Source of the DNA: an uncultured Lachnospiraceae bacterium
GTDB lineage: Bacteria > Bacillota > Clostridia > Lachnospirales > Lachnospiraceae
Direction: 5' to 3'
DNA: 64,000 nt
NCBI GenBank assembly: GCA_944380605.1
Contig: CALWIA010000015.1
Span: 170,642 to 234,641 of the forward strand
The position numbers and the translations under genes were made by a program. The notes beneath the pieces are model-generated. The model was not told the origin of the DNA. It searched no databases and worked only from the letters and a program-made list of their open reading frames with translations. Positions 52,279 through 61,554 of the stretch are shown piece by piece (position 1 is the first letter of the stretch; each line of letters opens with the position of its first letter).

Positions 52279-52674
52279 TTATTCTCTTCTGGGATCCGGG
52301 CCGTACTGGTTATTGCCGTCGGTACCCGCCAGGCAGGTGAATACAAAGAAGATAATGCCTCCCACGCAGGGCACAAAGTTGATCAGATACCACCAGCCGC
52401 TTCTTCCCGTATCGTGCAGTCTGCGGATGCTCAGAGACAGCGTCGGAATAATCACCGCCAGGGCATACAGAGCGCTGATTCCGGACGCGGCGGCGCCCAG
52501 ACTAGACACGGTGGAATATCCGTACTGATCCACAGACAGCTGTGTAAAATACACCGTCATCAAAACGACGTTGATCAGCGCGTTGGCCAGTACCACCCAC
52601 CAGTACTGGCCTCTGCTGGCTCTCCCCTTAAAATTCACATAGTTCTTCCAAAATGACACATATGCCTGAATCAT
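52279..52674 (-). CDS. DUF805 membrane protein
   Basis: 131 aa with four hydrophobic segments. The DUF805 signature is clear: FWKNYVNFKGRASRGQYWW at the start and LSIRRLHDTGRSGWW in the middle, then LINFVPCVGGIIFFVFTC. A widespread inner-membrane family of unknown function. Single gene. Confidence 0.92.
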   Translation of the reverse strand: MIQAYVSFWKNYVNFKGRASRGQYWWVVLANALINVVLMTVYFTQLSVDQYGYSTVSSLGAAASGISALYALAVIIPTLSLSIRRLHDTGRSGWWYLINFVPCVGGIIFFVFTCLAGTDGNNQYGPDPRRE

Positions 52675-52879
52675 ACTCGTTTCCTCCTTTGAAAAGTTTT
52701 CATGCTTGGAAACATTATACTCGCATCATCCGGAATTGTCTATAATCGGATAGGGGAAACTTTCTCCCCCGCCCGGCCGGCGTATCGCACATCTCGTGGC
52801 ATTGCCACTCGATGACCGTTGCCGGTCGGATGTCCGCTGGTGCAAGCACGGCGCCCGCCCGACCGGCGTATCGCGCAAA
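52675..52879. other. Intergenic region with dispersed repeats
   Basis: No gene. It contains two copies of CGCCCG(G/A)CCGGCGTATCGC (from about 52770 and 52856) and the dispersed hairpin repeat at 52817-52860. Confidence 0.6.
52817..52860. repeat. Dispersed hairpin repeat, copy B
   Basis: Shares GGTCGG-TG-CCGCTG and TGCA-GCACGGCG with copy A at 52229, and a 20-mer (19 of 20 identical) with the 106-bp repeat unit at 36851. Confidence 0.6.
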
Positions 52880-52914
52880 ATGCCGCTTTCCATGGTTTTC
52901 CTGGAAAGCGGCAT
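52880..52914 (-). terminator. Terminator of pgi
   Basis: Perfect 13-bp stem (ATGCCGCTTTCCA / TGGAAAGCGGCAT, 9-nt loop) followed by TTTTG on the minus strand, 22 nt after the pgi stop. Confidence 0.85.
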
Positions 52915-52935
52915 CCATTTTACAAAAACTTCGTA

Positions 52936-54285
<1,350 letters not shown>

Positions 54286-54452
54286 ACCTTTCTTCTCCTT
54301 TTATCACTGGGCGCGCGGTACGGCACAGCCTGAAGGCCGCCCGCGCCGGCGCTGGTATCATATCTTTCATTATAGCATATGTACCGGGAATTTGCGACAG
54401 CAATTCCAGACCTTTCCGCACTTTTTTCAGACAAACCCGCCTTCCGGCCCGT

Positions 54453-55280
54453 CTATGCCAGATACTGCTTTAAAATTTCCCCCACCAGTTCCAGCTCGTC
54501 CGGAGACAATTCCCGGATCCAGTCTCCCTCGCCCCGGTTCTTCTCCCGGCTGGCGGCAATCTGTTCCAGGCTCTGCTTCAGATACTCCACATCTCTTCTG
54601 GGAGCCTCCTTTTCCTTGGGCGTCTCTGCCGGCAGTTCTTTGATCTGCGCCTTGATCTGCGCTTTCCGGGCCAGCCGCCCCTGACGGCGTTCCTGCCTTT
54701 CCGAAACAATATCCCCGCTGCCGCCGGCGTCCCGGATGTTCTCCTTGGCGGCGGCCGCCGTCTCTCTTGCCAGCCGGCGGAACAGCGAATTTTCCAGATA
54801 GTCCTGCAGGGCGGCCAGCAGCTGGCTTCTGCGTTCCGGCAGGTTGATGCCGCAGTCCGCGAACAGGGTCAGAAGGCCGGTGAGCAGGCCGACGGTTCCA
54901 TACAGCACAATGTAGTAGCTGTCGCACCGGTACCAGTAGGAACCGAACGCTGCCGCGCCCCCCAGCAGAAAGCACAGGATGGTCAGCTGTCCTGACAGAT
55001 TGCTCCATCCGTTTAAGGACAGTCCCAGAAAGCGGCAGCCAAACAGCTGTTTTTCCAGATATGCCTGGGTGTTCTGGATTCCCTGGTTCAGCCGGTACGC
55101 GTTTTCCGCTTTCTGCCGGAAGTCCCGCAGCCAGCGATTTTTCGTCATGGTCATGTTGTCCGTTTCCCGGATCAGTCTTTTGTAGAGGCCGCGCGCCGTC
55201 CATCTGCTGAGAAGTCCCAGCACACAGACCGCCGTCAGTACGTACAATGCTCTTCCTGTTTCCAAAAACGTAAGCATCAT
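54453..55280 (-). CDS. Membrane protein of unknown function
   Basis: 275 aa, ATG 55280 with GGGGAG upstream. First helix at about 7-24, two close helices at about 98-140 (LTILCFLLGGAAAFGSYW and YIVLYGTVGLLTGLLTLF), then a long charged, Lys/Arg/Glu-rich cytoplasmic tail with coiled-coil character ending LSPDELELVGEILKQYLA. No family recognised. An overlapping frame (54427-55308) is a shadow. Confidence 0.75.
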   Translation of the reverse strand: MMLTFLETGRALYVLTAVCVLGLLSRWTARGLYKRLIRETDNMTMTKNRWLRDFRQKAENAYRLNQGIQNTQAYLEKQLFGCRFLGLSLNGWSNLSGQLTILCFLLGGAAAFGSYWYRCDSYYIVLYGTVGLLTGLLTLFADCGINLPERRSQLLAALQDYLENSLFRRLARETAAAAKENIRDAGGSGDIVSERQERRQGRLARKAQIKAQIKELPAETPKEKEAPRRDVEYLKQSLEQIAASREKNRGEGDWIRELSPDELELVGEILKQYLA

Positions 55281-55421
55281 AAAAGCTCCCCTTTCTTCTC
55301 CAGATCAATTCCAGATGCCCTTTATTATAACGGCGGAATTTTTATTTGGGAAGACAGGAGAGCCCAGAATCGTTCGTCAAATTCTTCTATAAATCGATTC
55401 TGAAGAGGTTCACGGAAGTTC

Positions 55422-56117
55422 TCAGGCCAGCTTCGCGGCCATGGCCTTCACCAGCCGGACGCTGTGTTCAATGGCCCCCGCCTCAAACTCCGCGTAGTCC
55501 ATGCCGGCGCTGTTGTCCGCCTTGTCGGAAATCGCCCGGACAATCAAAAACGGAATCCGGTTCAGATAGGCGGTCTGCGCCACCGCCGCCCCTTCCATCT
55601 CCGTGCAGTACCCGTCAAAATCCCTTAACAGCTGTTTTTTCTTATCCTGGTCCGCGATAAACTGGTCTCCGCTGACCACCCGGCCCACGTGAACGCCGAT
55701 TTCCGGATTCACTTCCGCACAGCACTGTCTGGCCAGCTCGATCAGCTGGGGATCTCCCTCAAATACCGACCGGTCCATCTGCGGAATCTCGCCGGGCTTA
55801 TAGCCGAACCCCACCGCGTTCATGTCATGCTGAAGCGCGTCGGCAGACAGGACAATGTCGCCGATATTGATTTCGTTTCTTAAAGAGCCGGCAATCCCGG
55901 TGTTGATAATCCGGTCCGCGCCGAACCGGTCCGCCAGGATCTGGCTGCAGACCGCCGCGTTGACCTTGCCGATTCCGGACCGCACCACCACCGCGTCGCA
56001 GCCGTTTAATTTTCCCTGATAAAATTCCATTTCAGCGGCGCGGGACACCGTCACGTCCGTCATGGACTCCTTCAGGTGCGCCACCTCTTCCGCCATAGCT
56101 CCTATAATTCCCAGCAT
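55422..56117 (-). CDS. mtnN: 5'-methylthioadenosine/S-adenosylhomocysteine nucleosidase
   Basis: 231 aa, family length. IGIIGAMAEEV-type start (LGIIGAMAEEVAHL), VVRSGIGKVNAAVC, NTGIAGSL, GDQFIADQ, CTEMEGAAVAQTAY (substrate Glu) and RAISDKAD (catalytic Asp). Recycles adenine and sulfur from SAM-derived products, and makes the AI-2 precursor if LuxS is present. Divergent from murG. Confidence 0.97.
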   Translation of the reverse strand: MLGIIGAMAEEVAHLKESMTDVTVSRAAEMEFYQGKLNGCDAVVVRSGIGKVNAAVCSQILADRFGADRIINTGIAGSLRNEINIGDIVLSADALQHDMNAVGFGYKPGEIPQMDRSVFEGDPQLIELARQCCAEVNPEIGVHVGRVVSGDQFIADQDKKKQLLRDFDGYCTEMEGAAVAQTAYLNRIPFLIVRAISDKADNSAGMDYAEFEAGAIEHSVRLVKAMAAKLA

Positions 56118-56247
56118 CTCTTTTTCTCCTCATCCTTGATTTTCCAAACAGTTTCCTGTTGTTTTCCGTTGACTTTTCCATCGAATTGTTTAGTATAGAT
56201 AGTAATAGAACCGGCCGTTTGCACGGCATCATTACGGAGGCGCTGAC

Positions 56248-57315
56248 ATGAAAAAAATCATTCTTACCGGCGGAGGAACCGCCGGGCATGTAACCCCCAA
56301 CCTGGCTCTGATTCCCGCTCTGAAAAAACGGGACTACGAGATCCGCTACATCGGTTCCTATCAGGGCATCGAGAAGCGGCTGGCGGAAAACGCCGGCATC
56401 CCCTATGACGGCATTTCCTCCGGCAAACTCCGCAGATACTTTGATCTGAAAAACTTTTCCGACCCCTTCCGGGTGCTGAAAGGCTACGGAGAGGCCTGCC
56501 GGCTGCTGAAAAAGTATCAGCCGGACGTGATCTTTTCCAAAGGGGGCTTCGTTTCCGTTCCCGTGGTTCTGGCCGCCAAACGGTACCGCATCCCCACCAT
56601 CCTCCACGAATCCGATATGACTCCGGGGCTGGCCAACCGGCTCTGCATTCCTTCTGCCGCGAAAATCTGCTGCAACTTCCCGGAAACCCTGCAGCATCTG
56701 CCGGAAGACAAAGCGGTCCTCACCGGTTCTCCCATTCGGGAAGAGCTGCTTCAGGGCGACCGGCTGGCAGGCCTGCAGTATACCCACCTCTCCGCGGCCA
56801 AGCCCATCCTTCTGGTCATCGGCGGCAGCCTGGGGGCCGTCGCGGTCAATCAGATGATCCGCAGCCTGCTTCCCCGTCTGCTTCCCTCTTTCCAGATCAT
56901 ACATATCTGCGGAAAAGGCCACCTGGACGAAAGCCTCATCGGCCGGCCCGGATATGTGCAGTACGAATACGTGGACGCTCCGCTGAAGCATTTGTTTGCC
57001 GCTGCCGATCTGGCGGTGTCCCGGGCCGGCGCCAATTCCATCTGCGAACTGCTGGCTCTGCGCAAGCCCAACGTGCTGATTCCGCTGTCTGCCGCCGCCA
57101 GCCGGGGCGATCAGCTGCTCAACGCCGCTTCCTTTGAGAAGCAGGGCTTCAGCACCGTTCTGAAGGAAGAGGATATGAACCAGGACACCCTGTTTGACGC
57201 CATACAGGACACCTATGAACACCGGGCGGATTTTATCAGCCGCATGAAGCAGAGTTCCCTGGGGAACGCGGTAGAAACCATCGCGGACCTGATCGACCAG
57301 TACGCCAGCCAGTAG
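56248..57315 (+). CDS. murG: UDP-GlcNAc:undecaprenyl-PP-MurNAc-pentapeptide GlcNAc transferase
   Basis: 355 aa on the plus strand, ATG 56248 with ACGGAGG upstream. GT28 signatures: ILTGGGTAGHVTPNLAL, FSKGGFVSVPVVLAA, HESDMTPGLANRL, VIGGSLGAVAVN, SRAGANSICELLALRKPNVLIPL. Makes lipid II at the inner face of the membrane. It stands alone, outside a dcw cluster, as in several Clostridia. ASRGDQLLNA replaces the commoner DHQ..NA. Confidence 0.94.
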   Translation: MKKIILTGGGTAGHVTPNLALIPALKKRDYEIRYIGSYQGIEKRLAENAGIPYDGISSGKLRRYFDLKNFSDPFRVLKGYGEACRLLKKYQPDVIFSKGGFVSVPVVLAAKRYRIPTILHESDMTPGLANRLCIPSAAKICCNFPETLQHLPEDKAVLTGSPIREELLQGDRLAGLQYTHLSAAKPILLVIGGSLGAVAVNQMIRSLLPRLLPSFQIIHICGKGHLDESLIGRPGYVQYEYVDAPLKHLFAAADLAVSRAGANSICELLALRKPNVLIPLSAAASRGDQLLNAASFEKQGFSTVLKEEDMNQDTLFDAIQDTYEHRADFISRMKQSSLGNAVETIADLIDQYASQ

Positions 57316-57322
57316 CAGCTGC

Positions 57323-57739
57323 CTACAGCTGTGCCTTTACTGCCTCTACGATGTTTCCCATTTCTTCCGCGCTGACGGTTCCGGGTTCCCATGCCGCTAT
57401 CTGGGGGCCGCCCTCATAGCGGGGAATGACATGAACATGAAAATGCCGCACCGTCTGGCCTGCGGCTTCGCCGTTGTTCTGCACCAGATTGAACCCGGCG
57501 CAGCCCAGGCCTTTTTTCATGGCCTTTCCAATGCGGGCCGCCAGCGGAAGCACCTTTTTCGCGATGTCCTCGTCCAGTTCGCAGAGGTCGTCAAAGTGCT
57601 CCTTGGGCAGAATCAGCGCATGGCCTCTGGAAGCCGGACCGGCGTCCAGAATCACGCAGAAATCATCGTCCTCGTAAAGCGCCGCCGCCGGAATCTGCCC
57701 ATTGGCGATTTTGCAGAAAATACAGTCATTCTTCGTCAT
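57323..57739 (-). CDS. HIT-family nucleotide hydrolase
   Basis: 138 aa from ATG 57739 (GAGGAGG 9 nt upstream). CIFCKIANGQIPAAALYEDD with the zinc Cys pair, HALILPKEHFDDL, and the histidine triad HFHVHVIPR. Resembles bacterial HinT/Hit phosphoramidases. Convergent with murG (7-nt gap), 4 nt after the rhomboid gene. Confidence 0.94.
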   Translation of the reverse strand: MTKNDCIFCKIANGQIPAAALYEDDDFCVILDAGPASRGHALILPKEHFDDLCELDEDIAKKVLPLAARIGKAMKKGLGCAGFNLVQNNGEAAGQTVRHFHVHVIPRYEGGPQIAAWEPGTVSAEEMGNIVEAVKAQL

Positions 57740-57743
57740 CGTA

Positions 57744-58364
57744 TCATTCCTCCTCATTGCATATCGTTTCCTGTTTCGGCTTCCGGTACAGCACAGCCGC
57801 CAGCAGAACGCCCAGAATCAGGCCGCCCGCATGAGCCGCGTTGTCCACGCCTGTGCTGGTAAAGCCGAAGTACAAAGACAGCGCCGCCAGGAATGTCAGC
57901 TGACGGGCCGTCAGGTCTTCCAGACGTCCCCGGTTTGCCGCCGCCACATAGATCAGTCCTCCGATTACTCCGAAAATCGCTCCGGAAGCCCCGGCCGATA
58001 CCACCGGCCGCTCCTGCCGCATATGCAGCGCCAGAGAGACCACATTGGCCCCCGCTCCGCACAGCAGATAAAAAAACAGATAGCGGATCCGGCCCAGGGC
58101 CCGCTCCAGGTGGCCGCCCAGCAGGTACAGAATCAGCATATTATTGGTGATATGTTCGATTCCGAAGTGCATAAAAACCGACGTCAGAAGCCGCCAGTAC
58201 TGTCCGCCCTGGACCACTGCCGGTTCATACATCGCTCCGCACAGCAGCATAAAATAAGAATCCCGCGAAGAACCTGCTGTCTCCAGGAAGAGAAAATACA
58301 TGACGTTGACCACGATGAGCGTGCAGGTTACATACGCGGTATCCGAATGCCATTTAAGCCTCAT
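57744..58364 (-). CDS. Rhomboid-family intramembrane serine protease
   Basis: 206 aa from ATG 58364 (AAGGAGC upstream). Six helices; GGQYWRLLTSVFMHFGIEHITNN, the active-site SAGASGAIFG (Ser) and VDNAAHAGGLILG (His). The HxxxN of helix 2 (HFGIEHITNN) is present. Substrates unknown. A longer reading frame upstream is not supported by a ribosome site. Confidence 0.93.
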   Translation of the reverse strand: MRLKWHSDTAYVTCTLIVVNVMYFLFLETAGSSRDSYFMLLCGAMYEPAVVQGGQYWRLLTSVFMHFGIEHITNNMLILYLLGGHLERALGRIRYLFFYLLCGAGANVVSLALHMRQERPVVSAGASGAIFGVIGGLIYVAAANRGRLEDLTARQLTFLAALSLYFGFTSTGVDNAAHAGGLILGVLLAAVLYRKPKQETICNEEE

Positions 58365-58464
58365 AGGCCGCTCCTTATATCCGCCAGACTTCCGTTTCGT
58401 GTCCGAGTAATATAACCCCATTCTATCATAGCTTTCCGGTTTTGTTAAGCCGGTATCGCGCCTC

Positions 58465-59784
58465 CTACCGGAACCGGAATTTCAGTTCCGCGATACTCAC
58501 CTCATCGCCGGCGGCTAACTCTGTCCGTTCGTTGGCTTCCAGTTTCCGTCCATTGACCCACGTGCCGTTGGTGGAATTCAGATCCGTCAGATAGTACCGG
58601 TCTCCTTCCTGATCGATCCGCACATGCAGGCGGCTGACGGTATTCCTGGAAAGCACATAGTCGGAAAGGTTTTCCTGTTTTCCGATTAAAAACGGAAAAT
58701 ACGCCAGGTCTATGGACGCTTCCCGGCGGTCTAAGCTGACCAGGCTCCTGGTTTCCTCTTCTGTCCGGGACCACAGAAGCACCGTATGGCTGTCGGCCTC
58801 CTGCGCCAGACCCGCTTTTTCATCCGCCGGCTCTGCCGCCGATTCCCGTTCTGCCGGTTTTTCTTCTGTATCGTTCCCTTCTTCCGGCTGAAACAAAAGC
58901 TGCCATCGTTCTTCCTCCAGCTGCCGCGTTTTCTTTTCCGAACCTCTTTTTTTCTTCCGCCAGCCGGCGGCCAGAACCGCCCCTGCTCCCGCCGCCGTCA
59001 GCGCCAGCACCCACGGGCCCGCCGCCAGCAGGCCTTCCGTTCCTCTCCAAAGCCACAGCGCCGCCGCTTCCCCTGCCAGCAGCAGCATGGTTTTTGCCAG
59101 AAATCCCCGGCGTCCAGCCAAAACGGCGCGGCCATTCTCCGGCTCGGCAGACGCCAAAGGCTCGGACCGGCTGTCCGCCGCCGGCCGGGAATCCGGTTCC
59201 GGACCTTCTTCCCCCGCATCCTCTTTTTCCGGTTCCTCCGGCGCAAGTTCCCGCAGCAGGCTGGGCAGCAGACGCTCCAGCCCGTAATTGTCTTTCAGGC
59301 TTTCCCGGTACAGGCCGTAGGCCAGAATCACCGCCTCTTTATCCTGGTGATCGACCTTGCCAAGAAGGTATTGGAGAAATCCGCTGAATTCCCTGGGAAA
59401 ATCCCCCTCCCGGCCTGGCACCAGGCACAGCGCCGGCCGGAACGTCTCCGGATCCACGTAGATAAACTCCGGGTCCAGCCAGATCCGGCCTTCCTCCAGC
59501 AGATAATTTTCCATTTCCGCCAGCGTCTTCGCAATCCCCAGCAGGAGGTTCCGGATCTGTTCCGCCCCCAGCGTCCGGGTGTCCAGAAGACGCCCCAGCG
59601 GCTGACGGGATGTAATTTCATAGCAGAACTGGCACCGGCCGTCGGTTTTCCGGATCCGAAATCGGAGAAGGCCTTCGATGGTGTTGCCGGCCAGCATCCG
59701 GATTTCATAATTCGGCTCGGTTCCTTCTTCTGCGGTAATCATCAGATAATTCTGCTTCATTTCTCTGTGATAACGGACCTCCAC
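58465..59784 (-). CDS. DUF6382/FHA-domain protein of the Tad locus
   Basis: 439 aa. The N-terminal 190 residues (QNYLMITAEEGTEPNYEIRML) are the DUF6382-type domain. A Glu-rich linker, two close membrane helices (about 225-270) and another acidic stretch follow, then a C-terminal FHA domain: FPFLIGKQENL, NTVSRLHVRI, DLNSTNGTWVNG. FHA reads phospho-Thr, so this may tie pilus assembly to Ser/Thr phosphorylation. Downstream end of the Tad unit. DUF6382 is my recollection for this architecture. Confidence 0.82.
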   Translation of the reverse strand: MEVRYHREMKQNYLMITAEEGTEPNYEIRMLAGNTIEGLLRFRIRKTDGRCQFCYEITSRQPLGRLLDTRTLGAEQIRNLLLGIAKTLAEMENYLLEEGRIWLDPEFIYVDPETFRPALCLVPGREGDFPREFSGFLQYLLGKVDHQDKEAVILAYGLYRESLKDNYGLERLLPSLLRELAPEEPEKEDAGEEGPEPDSRPAADSRSEPLASAEPENGRAVLAGRRGFLAKTMLLLAGEAAALWLWRGTEGLLAAGPWVLALTAAGAGAVLAAGWRKKKRGSEKKTRQLEEERWQLLFQPEEGNDTEEKPAERESAAEPADEKAGLAQEADSHTVLLWSRTEEETRSLVSLDRREASIDLAYFPFLIGKQENLSDYVLSRNTVSRLHVRIDQEGDRYYLTDLNSTNGTWVNGRKLEANERTELAAGDEVSIAELKFRFR

Positions 59785-59812
59785 GTCCCTGCGCCTCCTT
59801 TCGTTCGGTTTC

Positions 59813-60178
59813 TCACTCCTTTCCCCCTCCGCCGGGTTCCCGAAACGCGTCCAGAATCGTCAGCATCCGCATCATAGCTTCCGGATCCTGCACCGATGCC
59901 TCTATTTCCAGGCTCCACCCCGCTCCCTGGGCGGTGCCGGACGCCTTCGGCCCATCCCGGCGGGCCTGTCCGCTCCAACTTCCGGACTGCAGCACCACCT
60001 CTTCGGTTTCCTCCTGTCCCTTCACTTTCTGCACCGCCTCGTGCAGCTCCATAATCCCGGTACTCTTCCGGTACTGTCCGTACGCCGTACGGATCAGAAA
60101 TGCCATCACCAGCAGCGTAACCGTCATCACAAAAGACGCCTCCACCGTATAGGACGCCTGCCGGGCCCCCCGCATCAT
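59813..60178 (-). CDS. TadE-like pilin-type protein
   Basis: 121 aa if started at ATG 60178, which overlaps the tadV stop (ATGA). The N-terminus then is a short basic tail followed by SYTVEASFVMTVTLLVMAFLI, the class III/TadE type hydrophobic helix with a Glu at +5, and a globular Gln/Gly-rich tail. Longer starts (60199, 60274, 60289) overlap tadV out of frame. A minor pseudopilin of the Tad system is likely. Confidence 0.7.
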   Translation of the reverse strand: MMRGARQASYTVEASFVMTVTLLVMAFLIRTAYGQYRKSTGIMELHEAVQKVKGQEETEEVVLQSGSWSGQARRDGPKASGTAQGAGWSLEIEASVQDPEAMMRMLTILDAFREPGGGGKE

Positions 60179-60588
60179 CCTCCCAAAATCAGAATACATC
60201 CTGCCGGCCAGAGACAGGTCAGAAACGGTATCGTCTGCGGGTTTCCCCTTTGGTTTCTCAAACATTTGCTCCATAGCCAAATCCCCCATATGCTGCTGAC
60301 GGCCAGGCCGCCGGCCAGCAGCGCCAGAACTTCCGGCAGCGTCAGATAACAGGCGCTTATAAGGAAAAAAAGCCCATCTCCTTCTCCCAGCGCCCCCTCC
60401 GTCAGCCGCGACAGAAACACAAGGCCCATGCCCGCCAAAAGCGCCGGCCCGTGCAGCATCGGGCCGGAGTCAAAGAAATTCCAAAGGCCCGGGACCGTTC
60501 CCAGAACCATCAGCCATACCGGCAGCTTCCGGGTCTTCCAGTCTATCACCGCCGCTGCCGTCAGCACTGCAAGCCACCACCAGCGCAT
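60175..60588 (-). CDS. tadV: Prepilin peptidase, TadV/CpaA-like
   Basis: 137 aa from ATG 60588 (GGGGGA upstream). Type IV leader peptidase, A24 family: WWWLAVLTAAAVIDWKTRKLP holds the first catalytic Asp, and TEGALGEGDGLFFLIS the GxGD motif with the second. Four to five helices. Small single-domain form without the methylase half, as usual for Tad systems. Five bases after the TadE-like gene. Confidence 0.9.
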   Translation of the reverse strand: MRWWWLAVLTAAAVIDWKTRKLPVWLMVLGTVPGLWNFFDSGPMLHGPALLAGMGLVFLSRLTEGALGEGDGLFFLISACYLTLPEVLALLAGGLAVSSIWGIWLWSKCLRNQRGNPQTIPFLTCLWPAGCILILGG

Positions 60589-60592
60589 AATT

Positions 60593-61534
60593 CTATCCCC
60601 CCTGTCCGCAGTAGGAGCAGGCCCCCAGATGCTGTACCTGGGATTTCGGCACCGCACGGGCATAGGCCTGGATTGCCGTACAGCCCGGGCTGCTGTGATA
60701 GCGGCTGCCGGAAGGCAGGATATAGACCATGCTTCCCGCTTCGCTTCCGCACCGGGAACAGGGCACATACCGGCTTCCATCGGCGCTCCGGTGCTGCCCG
60801 ATCTGCGCCAGCGGCACCGCGGTCAGATCGTTGTACAGATAGTGGCAGGTCCTGCTTTCGTGATAACGGGTGCCGTCCTTTCCCACATATACCGTCCAGT
60901 CCGGCTCCTGAAGCGGCGTTCCAGACCCCTCCGCCGCGCCGTCCTCCATACCGATCCATGCCCTGCGGACACAGCGCACGGTTCTCTGAACCGACTGCAT
61001 CCGCAGCACAGGGAACGGAAACCTGTGCCGGTACGTCACCTTCAGATCCACGGTTTCCCCATCCGAAAGCAGGCGGGAACCGGCTAAAGACAGGCCATCC
61101 AGATCCGCGTCCTTCAGGCGGGTCCGGATCGCCGCCTCCGCATAAACAAAAGCCGCGGCTTCCGAAAGGGTTTCCCGTCCATCCGGATTTTCCAGCAGAA
61201 AATATCCGCTGCGGCTGATCTCTTCTGCCGCGGCTTCCGCCGCCGCCAGCACCTGCCGTTCCGTATCCAGTATCCGCATGGGAATCAAAAGCGTCACAAA
61301 GGCGAACAGAAACAGCGGCAGCACCAGCGCCGCTTCCGCCGTCATAACCGCCCTGGGGCCCCGGGAGACGGAAAGGAATGCCCTTTTTCTTCGATGAACG
61401 GAACTTCCTTCAAAAAAGGGGATCTTGGGAGATTGTGCCTGGAGAGCTGAACCTCGATATCCTGTATGGAGTTTTTTATTTATTTCGCATTCTGTTTTTC
61501 CTGCTTCCGATTTCCATCTTCCGAAAAAGGACAT
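60593..61534 (-). CDS. TadE-like protein with duplicated Cys-rich C-terminal domain
   Basis: 313 aa from ATG 61534 (GGGAGG 9 nt upstream). After about 60 residues comes a pilin-type helix (MTAEAALVLPLFLFAFVTLL), then a globular part. The last 110 residues hold two repeats of the same design: VYVGKDGTRYHESRTCHYL ... CSRCG, and VYILPSGSRYHSSPGCTAI ... CSYCG. Each has a His and three Cys in the spacing seen in small zinc-ribbon domains at the ends of secreted nucleases. Metal binding is inferred. Confidence 0.78.
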   Translation of the reverse strand: MSFFGRWKSEAGKTECEINKKLHTGYRGSALQAQSPKIPFFEGSSVHRRKRAFLSVSRGPRAVMTAEAALVLPLFLFAFVTLLIPMRILDTERQVLAAAEAAAEEISRSGYFLLENPDGRETLSEAAAFVYAEAAIRTRLKDADLDGLSLAGSRLLSDGETVDLKVTYRHRFPFPVLRMQSVQRTVRCVRRAWIGMEDGAAEGSGTPLQEPDWTVYVGKDGTRYHESRTCHYLYNDLTAVPLAQIGQHRSADGSRYVPCSRCGSEAGSMVYILPSGSRYHSSPGCTAIQAYARAVPKSQVQHLGACSYCGQGG

Positions 61535-61554
61535 CCCTTTCCGCCTCCCTTCCG

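Noticed and set aside
54427..55308. Second 293-codon frame over the membrane protein
   Set aside because: The overlapping frame at 54453-55280 has membrane helices, coiled-coil sense and a good ribosome site; this one reads as Arg/Gly/Pro-rich noise.
56032..57222. 396-codon minus-strand frame opposite murG
   Set aside because: Antisense shadow of a complete GT28 gene with all its motifs.
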